A stretch of DNA of 64,000 bases from CAWEQW01 sp963811365 (lineage in GTDB: Bacteria > Actinomycetota > Actinomycetes > Propionibacteriales > Nocardioidaceae): assembly GCA_963811365.1 (NCBI GenBank), contig CAWEQW010000007.1:247977-311976 (forward strand), written 5' to 3'. Every line of letters begins with the position of its first letter. The first letter of the stretch is position 1. A model generated the notes under the pieces. That model was not told the origin of the DNA. It worked only from the letters and a program-made list of their open reading frames with translations, and ran no database searches. Below are positions 16,364-25,852 of the stretch, piece after piece. The position numbers were made by a program, and so were the translations under genes.

Positions 16364-19117
16364 ATGTCACCCCTGATCGAGCTGTCGGACGTCGCCGTGC
16401 TGCCGGAGCCGGACGACAACGTAGCGATCGTGTCGACGAGCCTCGACCCCGGGACCCGGCTGCGGCACTCCGCCGGCGAGCTGGTGCTGACGCACCGGGT
16501 CCTGGAGGGACACCGCCTGGTGGTGCGCCCGGTGCCTGAGGGCGACGCGCTGCTGTCATGGTCGACGCCGTTCGCACGGGCGGCGACCGACCTGGTCCCC
16601 GGCGACTACGTCTGCACGCCAACGAGCCTGGCCGCCCTGCGCGAGCGTGGCGTCACCGGGCTGCCCGAGTCCCACACCGCGGTCAACGTGGCCCTGGACC
16701 CCTACCGGCTCGACGAGAGCGCTGTGCACCCCGGTGACCAGCTCGAGCCGGCCGAGCTGCCGCGGACGTTCCTGGGCTACCCGCGCGAGCGCGGGGCGGC
16801 GGGGACCCGCAACCACGTGGTGGTCATCGGCGCCACGTCGCGCAGCAGCGCGTTCGTCACCGAGCTCGCGCGTCGGCTCGGGGCACGCCACCCGGCGCGG
16901 CCGGAGGGCTTCGACGGTGTGGTGCCGGTGGCGCACACCGAGGCGGGCGAGCAGACCGCGCCCAACAACCTCAGCTTCGTCCTCGCTGCGCTGGCGGGCT
17001 TCCTGGTGCACCCCAACGTCGGGGCGGTGCTGCTCGTCGACGAGCCGGATGACGCGGTCACCGCCGAGGACGTGCGCGGGTTCATGCGGGAGCGCGGCTA
17101 CCCGGAGATCGCCGTACCGCACGGCTTCCTCACCCGCCGTGGCGGCTTCGAGGAGGACCTCGAGGCGGCCGCCGCCCTGGTCTCGCCCTGGGTCGCGCTG
17201 GTCGCCGACCAGCGTCGCACCGAGCAGCCGCTGTCGGACCTCCGGATCGCCCTGCAGTGCGGCGGGTCGGACGCCTTCTCCGGGATCACCGCCAACCCCC
17301 TGGCCGGCGCGGTGTGCGCCGAGGTGGTGCGGCACGGCGGCTCCGCGGTGCTCGCCGAGACCGACGAGCTGATCGGCGCCGAGGGCTACGTCCTGGAGAA
17401 CGTCCGCTCCGTCGAGGTCGCCCGGAGGTTCCTCGCGGCGGTCGAGTCGTTCAAGGAGCGGGTGAGCTGGCACGGTGCCACGGCCGAGGGCAACCCGTCC
17501 GGCGGGAACGTCTACCGCGGCCTGTACAACATCGTGCTCAAGTCGGTGGGCGCCGCGCGCAAGCGCGACCGTCGGATGCGGCTCGACCACGTCGTCGACT
17601 ACGCCGAGCCGCTCCCCGGCCCGGGCTTCACCTTCATGGACAGCCCGGGCAACGACCTGGAGTCGGTGGCCGGCGAGGTCGCCTCCGGCTGCAACCTGGT
17701 CTTCTTCACCACCGGCAACGGATCGATCACCAACTTCCCCTTCGTGCCGACCCTGAAGTTCGTCACCACATCGGCGCGCTATGAGCTGCTGCGCCACGAG
17801 ATGGACGTCGACGCGGGCCGCTACCTGACCGGGACCCCCATGGAGCAGCTGACGGCAGAGGTCTTCGAGCAGACCCTCGAGACCGCCTCCGGCCGGCACT
17901 CTGCGGGGGAGCGCGCCGGCCACAGCCAGGTGTCGCTGTGGCGCAACTGGCGGCAGACCGGCCCGCGCGAGCCGGTGCCGCTGACGCTGCGCGGACCGGC
18001 GGCACCGTCTGCGCCGTTCACCGACGCCGACAGCGACGCCGACCTCGACGCCCGCCCGCTCCCCGGCGTACGGCGCCGTCCGCCGACCGAGGTGGTGACC
18101 CGGCTCCCGCTCCTGGAGACCGACGGCCGCCGCAGCCCGGAGCGGCTGGCCCTCGTGCTGCCGACCAGCCTGTGCTCGGGCCAGATCGCCGTGCGCGTCG
18201 CCGAGCAGGCAGCCACCGAGGACTGGACCCACGGGCGCACCACCCGCACCGTGGCGCTGCCGCACACCGAGGGCTGCGGCGTGACCAGCGGTGCGGCCGA
18301 GAACACCTACGCGCGGATGATGACCGGCTACCTCGCGCACCCCAGCGTCGGTCTCGCGGTACTGCTGGAGCACGGCTGCGAGAAGACCCACAACGACTAC
18401 TTCCGCTCCCGGCTCGTCGCCGAGGGGCTCGACCCGGGCCGGTTCGGCTGGGCGAGCATCCAGCGCGACGGCGGCATCGAGGCCGCGACGGGGCGGGCCC
18501 GGGACTGGCTGGCCGCGGCTGCCGCACGGCTTCCGCAGGCCGACCGCGTCGACGGCGGGCTCGGCGACCTCACCGTCGCCCTCGACGCCCGGGGTCCGCT
18601 CGGCGACCGGACCGCCCGCGCGCTCGCGGAGGTCGGTGGCTGGGTCGTGCACGAGGGCGGCAGCGTGCTGCTCGCCTCGACCGGCACGCTTCTGGGGCAC
18701 CCGGCCTTCCGCGAGCACGCCTTCGGTCGGCGGTCGGCGGTGCCGAGCACGCTGGCGCACGGTCAGCGGCCGACGGCCGCCGGCTGGCACGTGATGCGGA
18801 TGCCGGGTACCGACTGGACCGAGGCCGGCAGCGGTCTGGGCGCCGGGGGAGCGCAGCTCCTGCTGGTGCACGTCGCGGGCGGCAGCGTCCCAGGTCAGCG
18901 ACTGCTGCCGGTCGTTCAGCTCAGCGCCGACCCCGAGACGCAGCACCGCTACGCCGACGACCTCGACGGCACGGTCGGTGGCGACGCCGCCGAGCAGGCC
19001 CGGGGATTCGTCCGCGTACTGGCAGAGGCGGCGGCCGGGGCGCGGGTCCCGCGGGTGCTGCAGACCGGGAACGTCGGCTTCCAGGTGACCCGGGGTCTGC
19101 TCGGCACCTCCATGTAG
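16364..19117 (+). CDS. double-length UxaA/altronate-dehydratase-family protein
   Basis: 917 residues, roughly twice the size of the usual dehydratase. An N-terminal SAF-like domain (to about 110) is followed by catalytic half 1 (about 130-520: FLGYPRERGAAGTRNHVVV, then CGGSDAFSGITANPL, FMDSPGNDLESVAGEVASG) and half 2 (about 590-910: VLPTSLCSGQIA, LPHTEGCGVTSGA, LEHGCEKTHNDYF, then MPGTDWTEAGSGLGAGGAQL). Half 1 lacks the three cysteine motifs found in half 2, and half 2 lacks the CGGSDAFSG motif kept in half 1. The two halves probably build one composite active site. GAGGAG precedes ATG 16364. Likely reaction: dehydration of an aldonic acid. Confidence 0.8.
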   Translation: MSPLIELSDVAVLPEPDDNVAIVSTSLDPGTRLRHSAGELVLTHRVLEGHRLVVRPVPEGDALLSWSTPFARAATDLVPGDYVCTPTSLAALRERGVTGLPESHTAVNVALDPYRLDESAVHPGDQLEPAELPRTFLGYPRERGAAGTRNHVVVIGATSRSSAFVTELARRLGARHPARPEGFDGVVPVAHTEAGEQTAPNNLSFVLAALAGFLVHPNVGAVLLVDEPDDAVTAEDVRGFMRERGYPEIAVPHGFLTRRGGFEEDLEAAAALVSPWVALVADQRRTEQPLSDLRIALQCGGSDAFSGITANPLAGAVCAEVVRHGGSAVLAETDELIGAEGYVLENVRSVEVARRFLAAVESFKERVSWHGATAEGNPSGGNVYRGLYNIVLKSVGAARKRDRRMRLDHVVDYAEPLPGPGFTFMDSPGNDLESVAGEVASGCNLVFFTTGNGSITNFPFVPTLKFVTTSARYELLRHEMDVDAGRYLTGTPMEQLTAEVFEQTLETASGRHSAGERAGHSQVSLWRNWRQTGPREPVPLTLRGPAAPSAPFTDADSDADLDARPLPGVRRRPPTEVVTRLPLLETDGRRSPERLALVLPTSLCSGQIAVRVAEQAATEDWTHGRTTRTVALPHTEGCGVTSGAAENTYARMMTGYLAHPSVGLAVLLEHGCEKTHNDYFRSRLVAEGLDPGRFGWASIQRDGGIEAATGRARDWLAAAAARLPQADRVDGGLGDLTVALDARGPLGDRTARALAEVGGWVVHEGGSVLLASTGTLLGHPAFREHAFGRRSAVPSTLAHGQRPTAAGWHVMRMPGTDWTEAGSGLGAGGAQLLLVHVAGGSVPGQRLLPVVQLSADPETQHRYADDLDGTVGGDAAEQARGFVRVLAEAAAGARVPRVLQTGNVGFQVTRGLLGTSM

Positions 19118-19236
19118 CGCGACCAGTCGGACCGGCAGTCGGCCACGACCCGGCGGCGTCGTAGGCGTGGAGCAGGGTTGCCGGGTCGCCGAGTGCCGGT
19201 TCGAGTGGTCGCCGGGTGAAGGGAAGGTGAGACACG

Positions 19237-20646
19237 ATGAGGATTTCGGAGGCGCCGGTCGTCGGCGACCTGCGACGACGGCTGGGTGAGAGGTCGGTGG
19301 TCACCGACCCCGACGTCCTGGAGACCCGCCGGCACGACTCGGCGTCCTTCTGCGACGCCGGCCGGGCGCTGGCGCTGGCGCGTCCGAGCTCCACCGAGGA
19401 GGTGCGTCAGGTGGTGCTCGCCGCCCGGGAGCACCGGGCCCCTCTGGTGACGCAGGGCGCCCGCACGGGGCTGTCCGGCGGCGCCAACGCCGTCGACGGC
19501 TGCGTGCTGCTGTCGACGGAGCGGATGGACCGGGTCCTCGAGATCGACGTCGCCGACCAGGTCGCGGTGGTGCAGCCCGGCGTGGTGAACGCCCGGCTGT
19601 CGCGGGCGGTCGCCGATCACGGGCTGTTCTACCCGCCCGACCCCTCGTCGTGGGAGGAGTCCACGATCGGGGGCAACGTCGCCACCAACGCCGGAGGCCT
19701 GTGCTGCGTCAAGTACGGCGTCACCGCGGACTTCGTGCGCGGCCTCGAGGTGGTGCTCGGCACCGGAGAGGTGCTGCGCACCGGACGACGCACCGTCAAG
19801 GGCGTGGCCGGCTACGACCTCACCCACCTCCTCGTCGGCTCGGAGGGCACGCTGGGCGTGGTCACCGAGGTGACCCTGGGGCTGCGTCCCGCTCCGGAGG
19901 CCGCGCTCACGGCCGCCGCCACCTTCCTCGACGCGCACGACGCGCTGCGCGCGGCCGCCGCCGTGATGTCGTCGGGCCTGCGTCCGTCGCTGCTGGAGTT
20001 CATCGACGCGATCACCGCCCGGGCGATCCAGTCCTACCGCGACATGGGGCTCCCCGAGGACGTGGGCGGTGTGCTCCTGGCCCAGTCCGACCGTGGCGCG
20101 CTCGCCGCCGAGGACGTGCGGCGGATCGCGCGCATCTGCACCGAGCACGGTGCCGTCGAGGTCGCCGAGGCCGCCGACGCAGACGAGGCCGACCTGTTGC
20201 TGGAGGCTCGTCGGCTGGTCAACGCCGGACTCGAGACCCTCGGCTCGAAGCTCGTCGACGACGTGGCCGTGCCGCGGCCCCGGCTGCCCGACCTGCTGCG
20301 CGGAATCGAGCAGATCGCCCGCGACAAGCGGGTCGTCATCGCCTGTCCGGGCCACGTGGGCGACGGCAACATGCACCCGACCGTGGTCGTCGAGCGCGAC
20401 GACCCGGACGCGGTACGCCGCGCGGAGGATGCCTTCGACGCGGTCATGGAGCTGGGCCTGCGCCTGGGCGGGACGACCACGGGCGAGCACGGCATCGGCA
20501 GCCTGAAGCGGCGCTGGCTGGAGCGGGAGCTCGGGCCTGCGGGCGTCGAGGTGCACCGGCGGATCCGGGAGGTCTTCGACCCGCTGGGCATCCTCAACCC
20601 CGGCAAGGTCCTCGAAAGCGTCCCCGGCCGGTCACCTCACGGGTAG
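19237..20646 (+). CDS. GlcD-type FAD-linked hydroxyacid oxidase
   Basis: 469 residues. FAD-binding PCMH domain: VTQGARTGLSGGANAVDG, PDPSSWEESTIGGNVATNAG and CVKYGVTADFVRGLEVVLG. The C-terminal domain has the conserved HVGDGNMHPTVV and GTTTGEHGIGSLKRRWL. It belongs with glycolate oxidase subunit D and D-lactate dehydrogenases; it would oxidise a 2-hydroxy acid such as lactate (a predicted product of the FAH route) or glycolate to the keto acid. GlcE/GlcF partners are absent. The 3' end overlaps the convergent IclR gene by 10 bases. Confidence 0.85.
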   Translation: MRISEAPVVGDLRRRLGERSVVTDPDVLETRRHDSASFCDAGRALALARPSSTEEVRQVVLAAREHRAPLVTQGARTGLSGGANAVDGCVLLSTERMDRVLEIDVADQVAVVQPGVVNARLSRAVADHGLFYPPDPSSWEESTIGGNVATNAGGLCCVKYGVTADFVRGLEVVLGTGEVLRTGRRTVKGVAGYDLTHLLVGSEGTLGVVTEVTLGLRPAPEAALTAAATFLDAHDALRAAAAVMSSGLRPSLLEFIDAITARAIQSYRDMGLPEDVGGVLLAQSDRGALAAEDVRRIARICTEHGAVEVAEAADADEADLLLEARRLVNAGLETLGSKLVDDVAVPRPRLPDLLRGIEQIARDKRVVIACPGHVGDGNMHPTVVVERDDPDAVRRAEDAFDAVMELGLRLGGTTTGEHGIGSLKRRWLERELGPAGVEVHRRIREVFDPLGILNPGKVLESVPGRSPHG

Positions 20647-21422
20647 CGGATCGGCCCGCGCAGCCGGCTCTGCTCCTCCAGCAGCGACTCCACGATCCGC
20701 TGCTCACGCCGGTCGTCGAGCCGGAACGACGGGACCGAGACGCTGATGGCGTCCGTCGGGGTCACGCCCCGGCCGGCGGGCACCACCACCGCGAAGCAGC
20801 GCAGCCCCTCGGCGGCCTCGCCGTCGTCGTGGGACCAGCCGCGGACCCGGATCTCGGCGAGCTCGGCGAGCACCGAGCCGACCTCGGTCATCGTGCGGGT
20901 GGTCAGGGAACCGAGCGGCGGCCGGAGCAGCGAGCGCACCGCGTCGTCGTCGCGGGCCGCCAGCAGGGCCTTGCCGAGAGCGGTGGCGTGCGCCGGCAGC
21001 CGGGTGCCGATCGAGGAGATGATCCGGACCGGGTGCGCGGTGTCCCGCTTGGCCAGGTAGACGATGCGGTCGCCGTCGAGGCGCGCCTGCTGGACGGTCT
21101 CGCCGGTCGCGCCCGCCAGCCGGTCCAGGGTCGGTGACACCTGCGCCACCAGCTCGTCCTCGTCGACGAAGCGGGTGCCGACCTGGAGCGCCCGGAGGCC
21201 GAGCCGGAACCGGCTGCCGTCCGGGGTGGCGGTCACCCAGCCTCGGTCGGTGAGGGTGCGCAGCAGGCCGTGCAGGCTGCTCTTGGGGATCCCGAGGAGC
21301 CGGGACAGCTCGGACAGGGTCGCGGGGCCGCCGGCCAGCGCCTCCAGGACGTCGAGCGCCCGGTAGGCGGACTTCACCGGGCGGAACTCCCGGTCGGGGC
21401 CGTCGACGGGCAGGTCCGTCAT
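20637..21422 (-). CDS. IclR-family transcriptional regulator
   Basis: 261 residues. N-terminal HTH (ATLSELSRLLGIPKSSLHGL, then LRTLTDRGWV) and C-terminal IclR effector domain (GETVQQARLDGDRIVYLAKR, RLPAHATALGKALLA, FAVVVPAG). AGGAGGTGAGGGAC fixes ATG 21422. The gene diverges from the MFS gene and probably controls the transporter-ALDH-FAH-dehydratase operon that follows; a GTTCA-N6-TGAAC repeat lies between them. Effector unknown, probably a keto-deoxy acid or its precursor. Confidence 0.85.
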   Translation of the reverse strand: MTDLPVDGPDREFRPVKSAYRALDVLEALAGGPATLSELSRLLGIPKSSLHGLLRTLTDRGWVTATPDGSRFRLGLRALQVGTRFVDEDELVAQVSPTLDRLAGATGETVQQARLDGDRIVYLAKRDTAHPVRIISSIGTRLPAHATALGKALLAARDDDAVRSLLRPPLGSLTTRTMTEVGSVLAELAEIRVRGWSHDDGEAAEGLRCFAVVVPAGRGVTPTDAISVSVPSFRLDDRREQRIVESLLEEQSRLRGPIRYP

Positions 21423-21552
21423 GTCCCTCACCTCCTCGGAGCGGGCGTGCGGCCCATTCTCTTCGACCGAACCCGCACGTCCGCGCCGGAAACGGGTACG
21501 GCTGTGTTGACGATCACACGGAGGACCATCTACGGTCAGTATAGGGAACAAC

Positions 21553-21568
21553 GTTCAGAGATGTGAAC
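21553..21568. promoter_or_regulatory. IclR operator candidate, GTTCA-N6-TGAAC
   Basis: Inverted repeat of 5-base arms in the divergent region between IclR and the first MFS gene, 58 bases before the MFS start. Position and symmetry suit an IclR-type site. Confidence 0.45.
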
Positions 21569-21626
21569 ACACGTCTCATCAAACTCCTTGGCCGTTCCAC
21601 GGCCGATCTCGCGGAGGGAGCCAGTC

Positions 21627-23006
21627 ATGAGCACACGCACCGGCAACCGCACGGTGTCGACGCCTCGACGAGGGGACGTCCGGACGCCTCGTGGCAAGCT
21701 GCGGTGGGCCGTGGTGGGGATGTGCTTCCTCGGCGTCTCGATCAACTACCTCGACCGGGCCAACCTGTCGATCGCGATGCCCGAGATCGTCAAGGAGTTC
21801 GGCATCTCGCACACGTTCGAGGGGCTGATCCTCGGTGCGTTCTTCTGGACCTACGCGCTGTTCCAGCTGCCCGCCGGCCACTTCATCGACAAGCTCGGCG
21901 CCCGGGTGACCTACGCCTTCGCGGTGCTGTGGTGGTCGGTGTTCACGGCGCTGTCGGCGGTGGCCACGGGTGCCGCGTCGCTGTTCGGCTTCCGGCTGGG
22001 GCTCGGGATCGGCGAGAGCGCGTCGTACCCGGCGAGTGCCAAGGTCGTCAGCAAGTGGTTCCCGGCTCGCGAGCGGGCGCTGGCCACGAGCATCTACGAC
22101 AGCGGAGCACGCTTCGGCAGCGCCGTCGCCCTCCCGCTCGTCGCCGGGCTGGTGGCGTGGCTCGGCTGGCGCGCGTCGTTCGTCGTGACCGGGGTGCTCG
22201 GCGTCTTCTGGGCCGTCGCCTGGTTCCTCTGGTACCGCAACCCGCGACAGAAGTCCGGACTCGACCAGGAGGAGCTCGCCTACATCGAGCAGGGTGGCGC
22301 CCGCGGCGAGGCCCACGGCGGCACCGCGGCGGAGGGGAAGACCGACGGCGACGAGCCGGGGATCCGCTGGCGGCAGCTCTTCGGCTACCGCACGGTCTGG
22401 GGCATGATGCTGGGCTTCTTCTGCCTGAACTTCGTCATCTACTTCTTCATCACCTGGTTCCCGACCTACCTGCACGACTCCCGCGGGTTCAGCCTGCTGG
22501 GCACCGGGTTCTACGGGGTGATCCCGGCGATCGTGGCGATCTTCGGGGGCTGGTTCGGGGGCTGGTTCTCCGACCGCATCTACGACCGCACCGGCGACCT
22601 CAACAAGGCCCGCAAGATCTGCCTGGTCGGTGGGATGGCTTTCAGCTCGGTCATCGCGCTCGCCGTGGTGGTGCCCAGCGCCGCCGCCGCCCTCGCGCTC
22701 CTGTCGGTGTGCTACGCGAGCCTGACGTTCGCCGCCGCCAGCGTCTGGTCTCTTCCGGCCGACGTCGCTCCGACCGAGGGACAGGTCGCCTCCATCGGCG
22801 GGATCCAGAACTTCGCGTCCAACCTGGCCGGCGTCGGTAGCCCGTTCTTCGTCGGCGCGCTCTACGACCTGACCGGCTCGTTCGTCGTACCGCTGGTCGT
22901 CGTCGGCTGCATCGGCCTGCTGGGCGCGCTCGCGTACGCCGTCGTGGTGCGGCGGGTGGAGCCGCTGCCGCTGCGCTCCGGCCACACCACCACCGCCACC
23001 GCCTGA
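21627..23006 (+). CDS. MFS transporter, anion:cation symporter (ACS) type
   Basis: 459 residues, 12 predicted membrane helices. Characteristic ACS features are INYLDRANLSIAMPEIVKEF in helix 1, DKLGAR in loop 2-3, GIGESASYPASAKVVSKWFP in helix 4 and RASFVVTGVLG. Family members import hexonates, hexuronates and glucarate with protons. GGAGGGAG precedes ATG 21627. It heads the operon MFS-MFS-ALDH-FAH-fuconate dehydratase, so it probably brings in a sugar acid used by that pathway. Confidence 0.85.
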   Translation: MSTRTGNRTVSTPRRGDVRTPRGKLRWAVVGMCFLGVSINYLDRANLSIAMPEIVKEFGISHTFEGLILGAFFWTYALFQLPAGHFIDKLGARVTYAFAVLWWSVFTALSAVATGAASLFGFRLGLGIGESASYPASAKVVSKWFPARERALATSIYDSGARFGSAVALPLVAGLVAWLGWRASFVVTGVLGVFWAVAWFLWYRNPRQKSGLDQEELAYIEQGGARGEAHGGTAAEGKTDGDEPGIRWRQLFGYRTVWGMMLGFFCLNFVIYFFITWFPTYLHDSRGFSLLGTGFYGVIPAIVAIFGGWFGGWFSDRIYDRTGDLNKARKICLVGGMAFSSVIALAVVVPSAAAALALLSVCYASLTFAAASVWSLPADVAPTEGQVASIGGIQNFASNLAGVGSPFFVGALYDLTGSFVVPLVVVGCIGLLGALAYAVVVRRVEPLPLRSGHTTTATA

Positions 23007-23082
23007 CCCACCACCCGCACCCGCGGCACCCAACGGGCCCGATCCCCGCCCGTCCCTCTGCACCAGGACGAAGGAGCACACC

Positions 23083-24408
23083 ATGAGCACAGTTCCCGGC
23101 GGCGTCGCCCACGCGGCCCAGGTCGGCCGGACCCGATGGGCGCGGCTGATCCCGATCGCGATCATCGTCTACATCATCTCGTTCATGGACCGGACCAATA
23201 TCGGGTTCGCCCTGGACGGTCTGCACAACGACCTCGGCATCGACAAGGCTCAGCAGGGTCTGGCCGCCGGCGTCTTCTTCATCGGCTACCTGACACTGCA
23301 GATCCCCGGCGGGCACCTCGCCGAGCACTGGAGCGCGAAGAAGTTCGTCGGGATCATGATCCTGGTCTGGGGCGTGCTCGCGATCCTGATGGGCTTCGTC
23401 CAGAACTTCACCGAGCTGCTCGTGGTCCGGTTCTTCCTCGGCGTCGCCGAGGCGGGGATCTGGCCGGCGATCCTGGTGCTCATCAGCCACTGGTTCCCCG
23501 CCGCCGAGCGGGCCCGCGCGTACGGCTTCTGGATGATGAACATCGCCATCGCGTCGATCATCACCGCGCCGCTGTCCGGCTGGATCCTCAGCTTCTCCGA
23601 CTGGCGGTGGCTGTTCGTCATCGAGGGCGTGTTCCCGTTCTTGGTCGCGGCACCGCTGTGGTGGGCCATGGTCGCCGACCACCCGCGGGAGGCGTCGTGG
23701 TGCTCGGTCGAGGAGCGGACGTACATCGAGGCCGGCCTTGCCGCCGACCGCGAGGCCGAGGCGCACGTCGAGCACCGCGGGTTCCGCGACGTGGTGACCA
23801 ACAGCGTCGTGATCCGGCTGACGCTGGTCTACTTCCTGATCCAGATCGGCTTCTACGGCCTCAACACCTGGCTGCCGACGGTCGTCGGCGACATCACCGG
23901 AGGCGCCATCTGGCAGGTGGGCCTGGTGACCGCGATCCCCTACATCGTCGCGATGGTCGGCCTGTGGTTCAACGCGAAGGCCGCCGACCGCACCGGTCGC
24001 TACTCGCGCCACGTCTTCGTCGCCATGCTGGTGGGTGCGGTCACGCTCGTCATCTCGGTGATGGTCGGCACCGCGGTCCCGGTCGTGGCGATCGCGCTGA
24101 TCAGCATCGCGATGGGTGGTGCGCTCGCCTACGACGGCCCGTTCTGGGCCACCGCGTCCCGGGCCGTCCCGGTGGCGCTCGCCGGCGCCGCCATGGGGCT
24201 GATCAACGCGCTGGGTAACCTCGGCGGCTTCGTGGGCCCCTACATCGGCGGCTGGCTGCAGGACGCGAGCGGAAGCTTCAAGAGCACGTCGTGGTTCCTC
24301 GGCGCAGCCCTGCTCGCCGCCGGCCTCGTCATGCTCACCCTGCACAAGCGCGGTGACCGGCCGGTGAAGGAGGCGCCGGAGGTCACGAAGGCACAGGCCC
24401 GCAGTTGA
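23083..24408 (+). CDS. MFS transporter, second ACS-type
   Basis: 441 residues with 12 hydrophobic helices. MDRTNIGFALDGLHNDLGID in helix 1 and LGVAEAGIWPAILVLISHWF in helix 4 place it in the ACS branch, distinct in sequence from the transporter just upstream. Two adjacent, unlike ACS carriers suggest two related substrates. It lies 76 bases after the first MFS gene and 49 before the ALDH gene on the same strand, with AAGGAG before the ATG. Confidence 0.85.
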   Translation: MSTVPGGVAHAAQVGRTRWARLIPIAIIVYIISFMDRTNIGFALDGLHNDLGIDKAQQGLAAGVFFIGYLTLQIPGGHLAEHWSAKKFVGIMILVWGVLAILMGFVQNFTELLVVRFFLGVAEAGIWPAILVLISHWFPAAERARAYGFWMMNIAIASIITAPLSGWILSFSDWRWLFVIEGVFPFLVAAPLWWAMVADHPREASWCSVEERTYIEAGLAADREAEAHVEHRGFRDVVTNSVVIRLTLVYFLIQIGFYGLNTWLPTVVGDITGGAIWQVGLVTAIPYIVAMVGLWFNAKAADRTGRYSRHVFVAMLVGAVTLVISVMVGTAVPVVAIALISIAMGGALAYDGPFWATASRAVPVALAGAAMGLINALGNLGGFVGPYIGGWLQDASGSFKSTSWFLGAALLAAGLVMLTLHKRGDRPVKEAPEVTKAQARS

Positions 24409-24457
24409 GCCGGCCCGACGTACCGATCCCGAACCGTTCCCACAGGAGGGAAGCCCC

Positions 24458-25852
24458 GTGACCGACAGCACGATCCGCAGCACGAACCCCGCCCGTCCCG
24501 ACGAGGTGGTCGTCGAGGTGCAGGCGGCCACCGAGAGCGACGTGGCCAAGGCCGCCGAGGCCGCTCGGGCCGCGCAGCGAGACTGGCGCGCCCAGCCGCC
24601 GGCCGCCCGCTCGGCCGCGCTCTCGGCGGCCGCCGACGCCGTCGCCGCGGCGTCCGGCGAGATCACCGACCTCATGGTCCGCGAGGTCGGCAAGCCGCTC
24701 GGCGAGGCGAGCGGCGAGGCCGCGCGCGCCGTCGCGATCCTGCGCTACTACGCCCAGCAGGTCCTCGATCCCGACGGCGAGACGTACCCCGCAGCGGGGA
24801 GCACGCTGCTCATGGCGCGGCGCCGGCCGCGCGGAGTGGCGGGGCTGGTCACACCGTGGAACTTCCCGTTCGCGATCCCCCTGTGGAAGGCGGCGCCGGC
24901 GCTCGCGTTCGGCAACGCGGTGCTCCTCAAGCCCGCTCCCGAGTCGACGGCGTGCGCGCTGCGGCTCGCGGAGCTGCTGCACCAGTCCCTTCCGGCCGAC
25001 CTGTTCGCCGTACTGCCCGGGCAGGGCGAGACCGGCCAGGCGGTGGTCGGCGCGGCCGACGTGGTCTCCTTCACGGGGTCGGTGGGCGCCGGCGGCGCCG
25101 TCCGGACGAGCGCCGCGGGTCGTGGTGTGCCGGTGCAGTGCGAGATGGGCGGCCAGAACGCCTCGATCGTGCTGCCGGACGTGGACGTGGAGGCGACCGC
25201 CGCGGTGCTGGCCGGCGCTGCGATGGGGTACGCCGGGCAGAAGTGCACCGCGACCTCGCGGGTGGTCGTCGTGGACGACCACGACGGCTTCGCCGGCCGG
25301 TTCCGCGAGGCTCTGGTCGCCGCTGTCGAGGCCGTCGAGGTCGGGGACCCTGCGCAGAAGGGCGTGGCGGCCGGCCCGGTGATCACACAACGGGCCCGCG
25401 ACGCCGTGGTCGCGGCCGCGCGCTCGGCCGAGCAGGCCGGCGGCCGGGTGCTCACCGGCGGCTCGGCGCCGGAGCGCGACGGGTGGTTCGTCACTCCGAC
25501 GCTGGTGGACGGTGTGGCCCCCGATGCACGCGTGGCGCAGGAGGAGGTCTTCGGACCCTTCGCCGCCGTGCTCACCGTGCCCGACACCGAGCGGGCGGTC
25601 GAGGTCGCCAACGGGGTGCGCTACGGGCTCGCCGCGGCGGTGTTCACCCGCGACCTCGGTGCCGCGCTCGACGTCTCGGACAGGCTGGAAGCGGGGTTGG
25701 TGCGGGTCAACGCGGCCACGTCCGGAGTGGACTTCTACGCGCCGTTCGGCGGCGAGAAGGAGTCCAGCTACGGGCCCCGCGAGCAGGGCAAGGCGGCCCG
25801 CGACTTCTACACCAGCGTGCACACCGTCACGGTCGCCGGGGGCTCGGCATGA
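24458..25852 (+). CDS. NAD(P)-dependent aldehyde dehydrogenase
   Basis: 464 residues, full-length ALDH. Cofactor motif TPWNFPFAIPLWKAAPALAF, general base Glu in CEMGGQNASIVLPDVD, catalytic Cys in GYAGQKCTATSRVVV near residue 262, and EVFGPFAAV near the end. Its place before a keto-deoxy-arabinonate-dehydratase-like gene suggests 2-oxoglutarate semialdehyde dehydrogenase (Weimberg-type ending); lactaldehyde or succinate semialdehyde are alternatives. CAGGAGG precedes the GTG start at 24458. The stop overlaps the next ATG by four bases. Confidence 0.85.
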   Translation: MTDSTIRSTNPARPDEVVVEVQAATESDVAKAAEAARAAQRDWRAQPPAARSAALSAAADAVAAASGEITDLMVREVGKPLGEASGEAARAVAILRYYAQQVLDPDGETYPAAGSTLLMARRRPRGVAGLVTPWNFPFAIPLWKAAPALAFGNAVLLKPAPESTACALRLAELLHQSLPADLFAVLPGQGETGQAVVGAADVVSFTGSVGAGGAVRTSAAGRGVPVQCEMGGQNASIVLPDVDVEATAAVLAGAAMGYAGQKCTATSRVVVVDDHDGFAGRFREALVAAVEAVEVGDPAQKGVAAGPVITQRARDAVVAAARSAEQAGGRVLTGGSAPERDGWFVTPTLVDGVAPDARVAQEEVFGPFAAVLTVPDTERAVEVANGVRYGLAAAVFTRDLGAALDVSDRLEAGLVRVNAATSGVDFYAPFGGEKESSYGPREQGKAARDFYTSVHTVTVAGGSA

